Part shown: positions 53,332 to 62,326 of the stretch, in pieces
Position numbering within the stretch: position 1 is the stretch's first letter
How the letters are laid out: each line of letters opens with the position of its first letter
NCBI GenBank assembly: GCA_048463395.1
Contig: DBFWPL010000019.1
Location: 1 to 64,000, forward strand
Direction: 5' to 3'
Source: JAGAJR01 sp048463395
Lineage (GTDB): Bacteria; Pseudomonadota; Alphaproteobacteria; RF32; CAG-239
DNA length: 64,000 bases
Notes under the pieces: generated by a model
Seen by the model: the letters and a program-made list of their open reading frames with translations, nothing else
Told to the model about the DNA's origin: nothing
Databases searched by the model: none
Position numbers and translations under genes: made by a program

Positions 53332-56208
53332 TTATATATTGCCGGGTTTGTAAGGTTCATTGTTCTCTTCATTATCCAGCTCTGCAATGCCGATATTTGT
53401 CTCCTGAAGATTGTCAAACAGTGGCTGAGCAGGGGTGGAAGTTACCGGTGTGAGAATGTCCTGTTGAAAATAAATATCTTCTGAGGAATTTTGAGTTTGC
53501 TCTGTGTTGTCGGACAATAAATTTTGATAAGGATCGGAGACTGTATTTTCCGGAGAAGATATCGCATTATCCGAAACCGCTTCTTGCGAAAAATTTTCTT
53601 GTATCTCGACCATATTTTCATCAGATTGCTCAACGGAAGGAAGATTTTCCACCTCATTCTCCGGAGAAGTTTCAACCGGCAGAGGCACTTCTTCTGTCAT
53701 TTCATGTTCGGAAGAACCTTCATCAGTATCCTCTTCGTATTCCCATTCCCACTCTTCGCCTTCACCGTTATTGTCGTCAGCATGTTCAGTTAGGTCGTCT
53801 TCTTTACCTTCGGGAGAAAGATTTTCTTCTTCTGCATCTTCTTCATACTCCCATTCCCATTCTTCTTCAGTGTTTTCCGTTTCGGAATTGGAGCTTGCAT
53901 CTAATGAAGTTATATCCGCTGTCTCGGTTTCGGCGTTTTCTGCGGGAGAATCTTCCTCGGTGTCTTCCTCATATTCCCACTCCCAGTCTTGTTCTTCCTC
54001 ATGCTCCGGAACAGCTTCGACCGACAGAGGCACTTCTTCTGTCATTTCATGTTCGGAAGGGCTTTCATCAGTATCCTCTTCGTATTCCCATTCCCACTCT
54101 TCTTCAGTGTTTTCGGAGGCATCCAAAGACTGATTCTCTTCAGGAATGTCTTCCGGTTCATCGGCATATCTGTCCGCATCCAAATCAATCGGAGCGGTAT
54201 CTTCATTGTCAAAATCGCTCAAAGATACAAATTCAGTCTCCGGTAGTTTGTCAAGAAACGTGTTTTCTTCTTTCTCTTGCGGTTCAGATTCGGCTTCAGG
54301 GTTTTCTTCCCAAACCGGCGTTTCTTCGGAAACATTATCAGGAAGGGGATTGTCCAAAGGGATAGTTTTTATCTCCTCAGTTTTTTCGGTAATGTCAAGG
54401 TCTGAAGACGTGTTGTCAAAATCATCTTCACCGCTGAACGATTCAATCTCCGTATTTTCTTCACTCTCTTGAGGAAGGATATTTTCTGTTTCTGAAAATT
54501 CTTCCTGAATATCAAAATCCTCGGTTTCTTTTTCATCTTCAACAAACAAAGACGTTTCCTGTTCCTGAAGTCCTTCTTCACTTTCATCAGGGCTCTCTGC
54601 CTCTTTATAAGTCCGGTCTTGTTCTTCTTCCGGTTCATCGGAAAAAGTTTCGGTTTCATTTATTTCCGGATTATTCTCTAATTCAGAAGATGGGGAAGCT
54701 TCTTCTTCGGCATATTCCCATTCCCAGTCTCCGTTTTCAGCCGTTTCTTCTGCAAGGATATCTTCTTCGGGAGAGCTTTGTTCCTCTAAACCGGAGGTAT
54801 CTTCTTCAGTATCGGCACTGGCTTCCTGATATTGCCATTCAAAATCATCTTCACTGCTGTTATCATCAGAGAGCGGCATATCGGTATTATGGTCAAAATT
54901 CCCGTTATCATCGCTGTCAAATAGTGATGTATCCAGAGCCGGAGAACTTTCCTGAACAGGAGGTGTTTCCGCATTTTTAGGAGAAACTTCTTCATACTCC
55001 CAAGCCCATTCCTCACCGTCTTCATTATCGGTGGGCAATTGTTCTTCGTGGTTTACATAGACATATTCATATCCGTCTTCTGATTCGGTTTCTTGGGCGT
55101 TTTGTTCTTCTAGAGCTTGATCATCGGTTGCTTCTGATTCCGAGGATTTTTTTTTCTTTTTCTTCGGTTGGGCTTCTTCTTCCGAAGCTGCCTCTGCTTC
55201 TGCTTCCGTTAATGTTTCGGGAATATCATTTATGTCGGTTTCTCCCTTTTGAGCAATGGCAGAAGTTTCTGAAATTCCCTCTTTTTGTACGGGAAAGGAT
55301 TCTTTTTGAGGCATCGTAACTTGAACAATAGGCTCTTGCACAGGTGTACGGGAAAGGTTCATGCTTAAAAGAGCAATATTTTCTTTTTGAAAAGCTTTTA
55401 TTGCATCAACAATTGTCTGTGTTGACATCTGCTGGCTTTCCTTAAGGGCAAGGGAAATGATGGATGACAATTCTTCGGTTTGTGTTTTGGCCATTTCCCG
55501 AAAGAGTTCGGACTGGGCTTTGACAATACCTGAAATCATATCTTCAATCGGCGGGAAAGTTGCCGCTGTATTAATCTGAATATTATTGGCATTATTGTTG
55601 GAGCTGTTGCTGGCTGCCGCCGTATTATTCTGCAAAACCATTTTAGCCAAAGCGTTTTGTGAACTGAGAATGGCTTTCGTCAGCTGTTCGGATTCTTTCT
55701 TACGGTTGGCCTCCGTGTATAGCATGGCCTCCTTGAAAACAGAAGCAAATTCTTTGGCAAATGAGGCGTCGGCAACGATTTTTCCTGAAGCAGCCGTTGC
55801 TTGAGGACGAACAACTTCCTCTCGGACAGGTGCTGGTTTTTCCGGTTCCTGCATTTGTGCCTTTTTCTCTTGCTGGGCTCCGGCTAAAGCAGAAGCCAAA
55901 ATTTGCGAATTAGAAATTTCTCCTGATGAATTATCTGTCGTACCTCCGGAAAGACCGGCTTGTTGCTCTAAATCATCTACGTATTCTTGCAGAATAATTC
56001 CTCCCGGAAGGGATGAGAATATTCCTCTGATTTCAGGAGCCAGCTCCAAGACCATTTTGTTGAAAGCTTCTTTTCTTTCCGGGCTGAAAATATGAAGTTG
56101 GCGGAAAATGTTTAAAAAACGCTGTGCGACAATAATAGGGTCTTCTTCATTGCCTTTTTTTAAGTAGCTTTTTTTCAAGCCGGTATTTTTTTGCAGCGTA
56201 TCTGCCAA
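53332..56208 (-). CDS. Very acidic protein with WEWEYEED repeats
   Basis: 958 residues, start TTG with GGGA upstream. A small folded N-terminal domain (about 1-85: PIIVAQRFLNIFRQLHIFSP, then LPGGIILQEYVDDLEQQAG) is followed by an Ala/Gln linker and helices (about 150-300). The remaining 600 residues are dominated by Glu, Asp and Ser. At least seven copies of an aromatic-acidic motif occur (WEWEYEEDTDE, WEWEYEEDAEE, WAWEYEEVS, WEWEYAEEEA and variants). Part is a recent DNA duplication (53675-53757 and 54020-54102). No signal peptide, so cytoplasmic or secreted by the machine. Function unknown; a binding scaffold or substrate is possible. Confidence 0.7.
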   Translation of the reverse strand: MADTLQKNTGLKKSYLKKGNEEDPIIVAQRFLNIFRQLHIFSPERKEAFNKMVLELAPEIRGIFSSLPGGIILQEYVDDLEQQAGLSGGTTDNSSGEISNSQILASALAGAQQEKKAQMQEPEKPAPVREEVVRPQATAASGKIVADASFAKEFASVFKEAMLYTEANRKKESEQLTKAILSSQNALAKMVLQNNTAAASNSSNNNANNIQINTAATFPPIEDMISGIVKAQSELFREMAKTQTEELSSIISLALKESQQMSTQTIVDAIKAFQKENIALLSMNLSRTPVQEPIVQVTMPQKESFPVQKEGISETSAIAQKGETDINDIPETLTEAEAEAASEEEAQPKKKKKKSSESEATDDQALEEQNAQETESEDGYEYVYVNHEEQLPTDNEDGEEWAWEYEEVSPKNAETPPVQESSPALDTSLFDSDDNGNFDHNTDMPLSDDNSSEDDFEWQYQEASADTEEDTSGLEEQSSPEEDILAEETAENGDWEWEYAEEEASPSSELENNPEINETETFSDEPEEEQDRTYKEAESPDESEEGLQEQETSLFVEDEKETEDFDIQEEFSETENILPQESEENTEIESFSGEDDFDNTSSDLDITEKTEEIKTIPLDNPLPDNVSEETPVWEENPEAESEPQEKEENTFLDKLPETEFVSLSDFDNEDTAPIDLDADRYADEPEDIPEENQSLDASENTEEEWEWEYEEDTDESPSEHEMTEEVPLSVEAVPEHEEEQDWEWEYEEDTEEDSPAENAETETADITSLDASSNSETENTEEEWEWEYEEDAEEENLSPEGKEDDLTEHADDNNGEGEEWEWEYEEDTDEGSSEHEMTEEVPLPVETSPENEVENLPSVEQSDENMVEIQENFSQEAVSDNAISSPENTVSDPYQNLLSDNTEQTQNSSEDIYFQQDILTPVTSTPAQPLFDNLQETNIGIAELDNEENNEPYKPGNI
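53675..54102 (-). repeat. About 83-bp direct repeats inside the acidic-repeat gene
   Basis: Bases 53675-53757 and 54020-54102 are nearly identical (both contain TTCATGTTCGGAAG and TCCTCTTCGTATTCCCATTC). The offset of 345 bp keeps the frame. Confidence 0.7.
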
Positions 56209-56310
56209 TGTTTTTCCCGAATCTACACAGTTTCTGTTTAAAATCCATCCATATTACCGATTTTAAACCTTATGTCGTAAATTTCAGGTTAATATATAGA
56301 AGTGTTAAAT

Positions 56311-56347
56311 AAAAAAAGCTCCTATAATAAGGAGCTTTTTTTATTTT
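56311..56347. terminator. Terminator after the LprI-like gene
   Basis: AAAAAAAGCTCCT pairs with AAGGAGCTTTTTTT around loop ATAAT, just beyond the minus-strand stop at 56341. Confidence 0.85.
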
Positions 56348-56766
56348 TTCTCGTATGTTTTATTTATAAAATTTATTTTATTCAAAAAACGATTCGCTTC
56401 ACCTAGAAAACAAGAGGTTGAACCCAAAGAATAAAGTGTTCCTTCTCCTTGAGTATCCGCATAAGCTAAGAATGAACAAAAAGTAGATGCATATGCTTCC
56501 CATTCAGAAAACATAGTCTTTATTTCATTTTGAGGGCTTTGTTTGTAAACTTTCCAGTTTGCATAATAAGGGGATGTTGCTAATTTTTGTAGTGTATTTT
56601 TTATTATTTTTTCAACACGGACTGTCTCTGTAATAACACATTGTTTTAATGCAAAATCTGGCATATCGTTTTGGCTGATACATTTCTGATATTCCTCAGA
56701 AGCGGATGCAAAAGAAATCTCCAAGAAACTAATACAAAGTATTGCTGCTAAAAATTTTTTATACAT
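56341..56766 (-). CDS. LprI/DUF1311-like exported protein 1
   Basis: 141 residues. The signal peptide (AAILCISFLEISFASASE) is followed by a helical domain with four to five Cys (YQKCISQN, LKQCVITE, STFCSFLAY, STSCFLGEANRFLNK). The Cys spacing, central W-x-x-Y (ANWKVYKQS, SEWEAYASTFC) and terminal 'C-L-x-x-x-N/T-x-R' match the LprI family, whose founding member inhibits lysozyme. Strong AGGAGG upstream. A second LprI-like gene lies at 58081-58509. Confidence 0.65.
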   Translation of the reverse strand: MYKKFLAAILCISFLEISFASASEEYQKCISQNDMPDFALKQCVITETVRVEKIIKNTLQKLATSPYYANWKVYKQSPQNEIKTMFSEWEAYASTFCSFLAYADTQGEGTLYSLGSTSCFLGEANRFLNKINFINKTYEKK

Positions 56767-56865
56767 ATTTCCTCCTGAGTTAGTTTTTCTTTATATTATA
56801 TGATAAAAAGTTATTAGATCATTAAAATATTATTTAAAACCATTTTATTCAATAGATTTACATAT

Positions 56866-56893
56866 AAAAACACCGCTTATTTCTAAGCGGTGT
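56866..56893 (-). terminator. Terminator after the XRE/S24-like regulator
   Basis: ACACCGCTTA (56870-56879) pairs with TAAGCGGTGT (56884-56893). The minus strand continues into a T run. Confidence 0.8.
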
Positions 56894-56900
56894 CTAAGTT

Positions 56901-57875
56901 TTAGAGGTAAATGGCAACAACCTTGTGAACTTTGTTCAAATCATCGTTCCCGATTTCAATCCTTTCGTCAGGATTCCATCTTAAACCGTATAATTGTCCG
57001 TTTTCATCTTCACGAATACTGACGATTTTGGCTTCTTCTTCATTGGCATAATAAATCGCAATATCTCCGACACTGACAACGTCCTGAGGGTCGATGAATA
57101 AAATGGAACGGGTTGGCAATAAGCTGCCTAATCTTCTTGAACATAAGTTAACGGCATAAGCGTCTTTTTTGTTGTAAAGTTGAGGCGGACGTTGAACTTT
57201 CTTTGTTTCCTGTTCAAAATCAATAATGATATCCCCGTCTTTCCCGGCAACACCGTAAACGGAAATTTTAACACCGTCTTGATTAGCGGTTGTTCCAAAG
57301 GCAGAAATGGCACCGCGAGGAGTAGAAAGCAATTTATATTTAGCATCATTACGTTGAATAATTTCTTCCAACATACCTTTTTCTTCAAGGTTTTTGATGT
57401 TTTCTTTCAACTCGTCAACAGAAGTGTTCATTGCTTTGGCAATGTTTTTAAATTCTTTATCGGAAACTTCTCTCTGTCCCATTTCAATGCGGTGATAAAC
57501 GGACAAAGTCATATCAGCACTTTCGGCAACTTCAATCAAAGTCAGATTCTTTTCGTTTCTGATTTGTCTTAAGCCGGCACCTAAAGTTTTTAAACCGCTT
57601 TTTTCATTGATTTTATTTCGTCTTTCCTGTTCTCTTCTCCAGGATTGTACAACTTCCTGTTGGGAATTTTGTTCATTTACGAATAATTCCTGCAAAGGAC
57701 AGTCCAAAAATTCGGCAACTCTGACCAGTTGTTCTTGATCAACACGTCTGTATCCTTTTTCAATTTTAGAAATAGCGGAAAGACTGACGGAAAGATGATC
57801 CGCAAGCTCCTGCATAGAGCGTCCGCGTAATCTTCTGAACATTCTAATCTGATTAGGGAAAATAATTTCTTCCAT
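56901..57875 (-). CDS. Transcriptional regulator with two XRE HTH domains and S24-like C-terminus
   Basis: 324 residues. HTH 1 covers about 8-65 (IRMFRRLRGRSMQELADHLS, then SAISKIEKGYR). HTH 2 covers about 97-155 (LRQIRNEKNLTLIEVAESAD, then VYHRIEMGQREVS). The C-terminal domain (about 205-320) looks like the LexA/CI-type S24 fold: GSLLPTRSILFIDPQD, where the catalytic Ser would sit, then SVGDIAIYYANEEEAKIVSI with a possible Lys, ending KVHKVVAIYL. Whether it self-cleaves is uncertain. GTAC-containing sites in its upstream gap are candidate operators. It may control the adjacent T4SS genes. Confidence 0.8.
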   Translation of the reverse strand: MEEIIFPNQIRMFRRLRGRSMQELADHLSVSLSAISKIEKGYRRVDQEQLVRVAEFLDCPLQELFVNEQNSQQEVVQSWRREQERRNKINEKSGLKTLGAGLRQIRNEKNLTLIEVAESADMTLSVYHRIEMGQREVSDKEFKNIAKAMNTSVDELKENIKNLEEKGMLEEIIQRNDAKYKLLSTPRGAISAFGTTANQDGVKISVYGVAGKDGDIIIDFEQETKKVQRPPQLYNKKDAYAVNLCSRRLGSLLPTRSILFIDPQDVVSVGDIAIYYANEEEAKIVSIREDENGQLYGLRWNPDERIEIGNDDLNKVHKVVAIYL

Positions 57876-57909
57876 TTTGCTTCACCTTTTTTATTGTAAA
57901 AAAACAACT

Positions 57910-57985
57910 GTACTCAATTACTTGCATCATAATAGATGAGAAATATTAATCAAGAAAATAGTACAAAAAAAGACAATATGTGTAC
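57910..57985. promoter_or_regulatory. Three GTAC-core sites in the divergent regulator gap
   Basis: CTGTACTC (GTAC at 57910-57913), TAGTACAA (57961-57964) and GTGTACAA (57982-57985). The last two are 21 bp apart, two helical turns. Candidate operators of the two-HTH regulator. Confidence 0.35.
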
Positions 57986-58080
57986 AAATATGCAGAAATT
58001 GAATTAATTATATTATTAATTGATTTTTATGAATATTGGTTCATAATCTTTTCAAAGACAATTTAATATGGAGTTGATGA

Positions 58081-58509
58081 ATGATGAAGAAAAAGCTTTG
58101 GATATCAGCCTTAATGTTTACAGCCATCTCATTTCCGGCATATTCATTTAATTATGAACAATGCTCAGCAGCTGCAAAAGATGATTGGGGGTATGCTGCT
58201 TGTATGAAAACAGAAAGTAACAGATTGATAAATTTAATAAAAGCAGAATATGATGCGATTGGAAAAGATTCCAGATTTACAGTCTGGAATAAAGGAAAAT
58301 CACAAAATTCTGATAATTTGAGAAAATTGTTTAATGACTGGTTGAGTTATAGAGATAACTATTGTTCCTTATATACACTCTCCATGTCAAATTATATAGG
58401 AATTGATGAATATAATCGGCAAAAGTGTATTTATGACATAACTAATCAACAATATAATGATATTAAATCAATAATACAGAATGCAGATTCGGATGTTGTT
58501 GGAAATTAA
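58081..58509 (+). CDS. LprI/DUF1311-like exported protein 2
   Basis: 142 residues. After a signal peptide (WISALMFTAISFPAYSFN) comes a small helical Cys-rich domain: EQCSAAAKDDWGYAACMKTE, a central W (FTVWNKGKS), LFNDWLSYRDNYCSLYTL and EYNRQKCIYDITNQQ. The plan is that of LprI-like proteins and matches the gene at 56341-56766, although residue identity is modest. GGAG precedes the ATG. It is transcribed divergently from the regulator and converges on the VirB6-M23 fusion gene. Confidence 0.65.
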   Translation: MMKKKLWISALMFTAISFPAYSFNYEQCSAAAKDDWGYAACMKTESNRLINLIKAEYDAIGKDSRFTVWNKGKSQNSDNLRKLFNDWLSYRDNYCSLYTLSMSNYIGIDEYNRQKCIYDITNQQYNDIKSIIQNADSDVVGN

Positions 58510-58542
58510 AAGAAAGCCCCTTTTTTAAGGGGCTTTCTTTTT
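58509..58542. terminator. Bidirectional terminator
   Basis: AAAGAAAGCCCCTT (58509-58522) pairs with AAGGGGCTTTCTTT (58527-58540), between two convergent genes. Confidence 0.9.
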
Positions 58543-61500
58543 ACTTAAATCCTCCTAATGGGCCGGAGTGTCCTTTTCGAGCAATCTGGTCTTGGAATGC
58601 CTTCATGTCTTCCGCCCCAAACATAATTTCGTCTTTAGGAACGCTACCGGAGATATTGCCAAGACTATCCATTGGTCTTCCGCCCATTTTGTCATAATAG
58701 GAAGTAAAGGAGAAATTATCTTTTACCGTACCTTGAGCAATTGAACCGAAACTTCCGTTTTCTCCGTCTTTATTATATTGGTAAGAAGATTTTTTATTAA
58801 CAATACCATCAGAAGAGTATTTAACAGCTTCGCCTTTTTTGGTAATGGTTTCATATTCTGTTAAAGCTCTGTTTCCGGAAAGAGTCATCCTGAAGTTGCT
58901 TCTGGTTCCGTCTTTATGTACTTGGCTGACTTCAAAAACATCACGACCTTTATCATCTTTAAAACTTCTGACGTTACGTTGAGTAAATGAACCGTTCAGT
59001 GTGGCTCCTTCAATACCCGGCATTCTCTCAGCCAACATTTGGTTTAATAATGCCTCGTTAACAGTATCCGCATCATGGGTGGAACCGTTACGAATAGCAT
59101 GAAGAGCAACCTGATTAACAGAACCGTCTTTATTGATCATATATTTTCCGCCGGCTGCTTTCATTTCTGTTTTTCTGGAAATAACGTTGCCGTTTTTATC
59201 ACGTTGTTCCTTAACACTAAAGAAAGTGTCTGTTTTTGTCGTAGTAGATGCTCCGTTTCCTTTTGTTTTTGTTCTGGAGATGTTTTGGCGTCCGGAGGCA
59301 TCCGTAGATAAAACTTTTGTAACGTTTCTGCGGAGGAACCAACTCTTGGAATTGACAACAACATTTCCGTTTTCATCTAAAGTAGCATTAGAACTGTTTT
59401 TCATTCTCCAAGCCTGGAAACTCATTCTGGCATTGTTAAATTTCTCTTTTACGGTATTTCCTGCCGCGGACATACCTTTGCCGACCAATCTTCCGGCCCC
59501 GAGAACAGTTGGTTTGGCAATGCCTTTAACGCCGCTCATGGCCAGTGTTCCGACATTAGAGCCAATATCTTGGTTGCCGACACCAATTGTTTCAGCAAAG
59601 TTTCCGGCAAGAGATTTCGCTTCTCCAAGTACGGCCCAACCAATAAGCATGATGAATGCCAGTTCAAGGAATGTGGTTCCCCACCAAGCCAAACCGGATA
59701 AAATGACGCTGTAATCAGAATCTGTTCCGGCATTGATTGTGTTTGTGCGATTAAAACTTTCAGCTAATCGTCCCGTCAGGGCTTCGGATAAAATGAAAAT
59801 AATGATAGTGAGGAATACAAAACTGAACATACAATTTAAGAATGTTTCCCAAATTTTCCCAACATATTTTTTACGAGTAATCTTGAAAGCGTAAGCTGCA
59901 ACTGCCATAGGTAATAATGCTGTGGCAACGCTCAATTGCAAGACGGCATCGATCAATAAAAACGGATAAATAATCATAAGCAGAAGAGCCGAAATCCAGA
60001 GAACAAGTCCGACAATAACATATCCGACATTAGGGAAGATCGGCCATCCTCTCCAGGATTCGACAAAGAAACCGACACACAAAGAAGTTGATCCAAGAGC
60101 CATGACATCCAATAATTTGTCTTGAATAGCTTTGATTGTGCAAAGGATGTTAACGCCCATAGAAATTGGTAATCCCCCGTTATCAGACAATCCAAAGTCA
60201 TTTTTACAGGAGCTTCCGTCAACCACAACTTGAGCAAGTTTCATTCCGGTATTAAAAATTGGTTCCATTGCCATACCGAAAAACGTTGTGGCATCGCTTC
60301 GTAAAAATACCACGACAACAATGACAACAAAAGCCTGATTTAAGATTGTCTTAATTAAAATTCGTGGTTCTTTTTGCTCCATTGCAGATATGAATTTCAA
60401 AATAGTAATGGAAAGCCAAATTGCAAAACCAAGCATTACCAGTTTTGCCATGGCATCGGCTAAAGCTGCATATGCTTTTTTGGCAATCCCACTGGCTGTT
60501 TCAAATAAAATACCGAACAAATCACAGAATATGCAGTCGGCGTAGCTGTTTCTGTAAGAGCTGACATTGCATTCTCTGGTGCCTTTGTCTCCTTGAGGAA
60601 CAGCGATTGTTGATGAACCTCCACCGCCACCTGAGGCACCACCATAGGACCCGGATGTTGATTGTCCTTCTTTACAAGTACATTTCCCATTATATAATTG
60701 TTTAGCAATTTCGTCTGCAGATTTTCCTGGATTTTTTTCTAATTCTTTGCGGATTGCTAATGATTGTTGAGCATATTTTTCATCATCTTTTCGTCTGTTA
60801 AGACAGCTTGATTTTATATCACTCCCTATGGCTTTACAATTACTGAGGTAATTTCTATATATTTCACTAATTTTTTTAATAATTTCATCGTCTTTTAAAT
60901 TACTGTTACATACATTACGTATTTGTGTTATATAAGAATTAGTTATACCTTGGTTAAAAAAAGACCATAAAAGCATTTGAATTTCAGGGGCATAACTTGT
61001 GTATGCAGGAAATGAGCGTTTGAGTTTCCCTCTAGTTGAGTTTGGATCACTTTCGTTGTCAACAGTATTATTTTGGAGTGCAGCCGTTTTGGGTCCGACA
61101 GATGCCCAAGCTTTTACAAAACTGGCATCACCGGTACAAGCCCGTTTTAACATATTATCGTAAGAACCGCCCCCTAATTCATTCCATAATTCAGAGTTGC
61201 TTTGTAACTTTTTCAAGAATACGGACATGGTGCCTGTCATCTTTCCTGCTTTAGAATCACAAGCAAGCTGTGCTGCACCATAAGTACAACCTCCTGCATC
61301 TTCTTTGGCACATTTATTAAATGCAGCGTAATTTCCGCCAGATTCGCCGCGATGTGTAAATTGCTTTAAATCATCCGCAGGAAAAAAGTAAACACAACCT
61401 TTTTGAGGACAATAATTAGCAGTGTTTGATGTCAATGGCGTCTGTTGTTTTTGCTCTGCTGTCATATCGTAAGTTTCTAACCCGGTAGGGTTGCTGGCAA

Positions 61501-62314
61501 CTTTATTACCACTTGCCAGACAGGCAGGGTCTAATACAGGTGCATTTCTGTTTTTTGTAGAATCTCCCTCACGGACTTCAAAGTGAAGGTGAGGTCCGTA
61601 ACCAGAGTTTCTTTCTCCGGATGAAGCTTTTTTAGTGCTCTTTATAATTTTTCCATTGCTGCATTCGTAACCGGAATCAATAGGTTTTCCTGGACACTTT
61701 GCTGAGCAGTTTGATCCCCCTGAAAGGGCAATCTTCTGTCCTTTTCTTACAACGTTTCCTTTTTGAACAAGTATGCTTTTTAAATGCATATATACAGAGG
61801 TGTAATAATCTTGTTTACTACCAGCTTTAAGGTGTAAAATTTTTATTACCCTTCCAGCTCCTCCTGAGCATTCGTTTACATCCGATACCTTTCCATCCGC
61901 TGCAGCATAAACTTCAGTACCTTGAGGCATAGCATAATCATATCCATCATGGTGGCTAATTTTTGTTTTTCCATTTACTTTTCTCGCACGCTTCCCAGGA
62001 GCGGAATTCCTTGCTGAAGGAGAACCATTAAATGGGGCAAAACTAAAACTTTGGTTGTTGTTAGCTGTGTTGTCAGCATTAACCCAAGTGCAACACCTAT
62101 GAACTTCGTTTACGGCAATTTTACAGCTGGCATCTAACTCACAATGAATTTTTCCGGCATTAATATCTTTTCTACATTCAGCAGCAGTATTATAGCTTTT
62201 TGTACCAACCGAGTCATAATTTTTGGCAAAAACAGATGAGGCAAAGAATAGTAGCAAAGCTAATATACTTATTTCTCTTAATATTTTCAGACCATTTAAG
62301 TTCAGTTTCATCAT
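58541..62314 (-). CDS. VirB6/TrbL-like protein fused to M23 endopeptidase and lysozyme-like domains
   Basis: About 1,257 residues. Signal sequence (ISILALLLFFASSVFAKN), then an M23/LytM domain (about 110-245) with H-x3-D in SHHDGYDYAMPQGTEVYAA and the zinc pair in GPHLHFEVREG. Next (about 310-470) is a lysozyme/transglycosylase-like domain: HRGESGGNYAAFNKC with the candidate catalytic Glu, CTYGAAQLACDSKAGKM, TMSVFLKKLQ. A Ser/Gly linker leads to a VirB6/TrbL-like membrane domain (about 590-930) with at least five helices. The C-terminal tail (about 940-1257) is polar and Thr/Asn/Lys-rich. ATG 62314 behind AGGTGG is preferred over a GTG at 62323. It probably opens the cell wall locally while forming part of the inner-membrane channel. 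Confidence 0.8.
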   Translation of the reverse strand: MMKLNLNGLKILREISILALLLFFASSVFAKNYDSVGTKSYNTAAECRKDINAGKIHCELDASCKIAVNEVHRCCTWVNADNTANNNQSFSFAPFNGSPSARNSAPGKRARKVNGKTKISHHDGYDYAMPQGTEVYAAADGKVSDVNECSGGAGRVIKILHLKAGSKQDYYTSVYMHLKSILVQKGNVVRKGQKIALSGGSNCSAKCPGKPIDSGYECSNGKIIKSTKKASSGERNSGYGPHLHFEVREGDSTKNRNAPVLDPACLASGNKVASNPTGLETYDMTAEQKQQTPLTSNTANYCPQKGCVYFFPADDLKQFTHRGESGGNYAAFNKCAKEDAGGCTYGAAQLACDSKAGKMTGTMSVFLKKLQSNSELWNELGGGSYDNMLKRACTGDASFVKAWASVGPKTAALQNNTVDNESDPNSTRGKLKRSFPAYTSYAPEIQMLLWSFFNQGITNSYITQIRNVCNSNLKDDEIIKKISEIYRNYLSNCKAIGSDIKSSCLNRRKDDEKYAQQSLAIRKELEKNPGKSADEIAKQLYNGKCTCKEGQSTSGSYGGASGGGGGSSTIAVPQGDKGTRECNVSSYRNSYADCIFCDLFGILFETASGIAKKAYAALADAMAKLVMLGFAIWLSITILKFISAMEQKEPRILIKTILNQAFVVIVVVVFLRSDATTFFGMAMEPIFNTGMKLAQVVVDGSSCKNDFGLSDNGGLPISMGVNILCTIKAIQDKLLDVMALGSTSLCVGFFVESWRGWPIFPNVGYVIVGLVLWISALLLMIIYPFLLIDAVLQLSVATALLPMAVAAYAFKITRKKYVGKIWETFLNCMFSFVFLTIIIFILSEALTGRLAESFNRTNTINAGTDSDYSVILSGLAWWGTTFLELAFIMLIGWAVLGEAKSLAGNFAETIGVGNQDIGSNVGTLAMSGVKGIAKPTVLGAGRLVGKGMSAAGNTVKEKFNNARMSFQAWRMKNSSNATLDENGNVVVNSKSWFLRRNVTKVLSTDASGRQNISRTKTKGNGASTTTKTDTFFSVKEQRDKNGNVISRKTEMKAAGGKYMINKDGSVNQVALHAIRNGSTHDADTVNEALLNQMLAERMPGIEGATLNGSFTQRNVRSFKDDKGRDVFEVSQVHKDGTRSNFRMTLSGNRALTEYETITKKGEAVKYSSDGIVNKKSSYQYNKDGENGSFGSIAQGTVKDNFSFTSYYDKMGGRPMDSLGNISGSVPKDEIMFGAEDMKAFQDQIARKGHSGPLGGFK

Positions 62315-62326
62315 TTTAACCACCTG

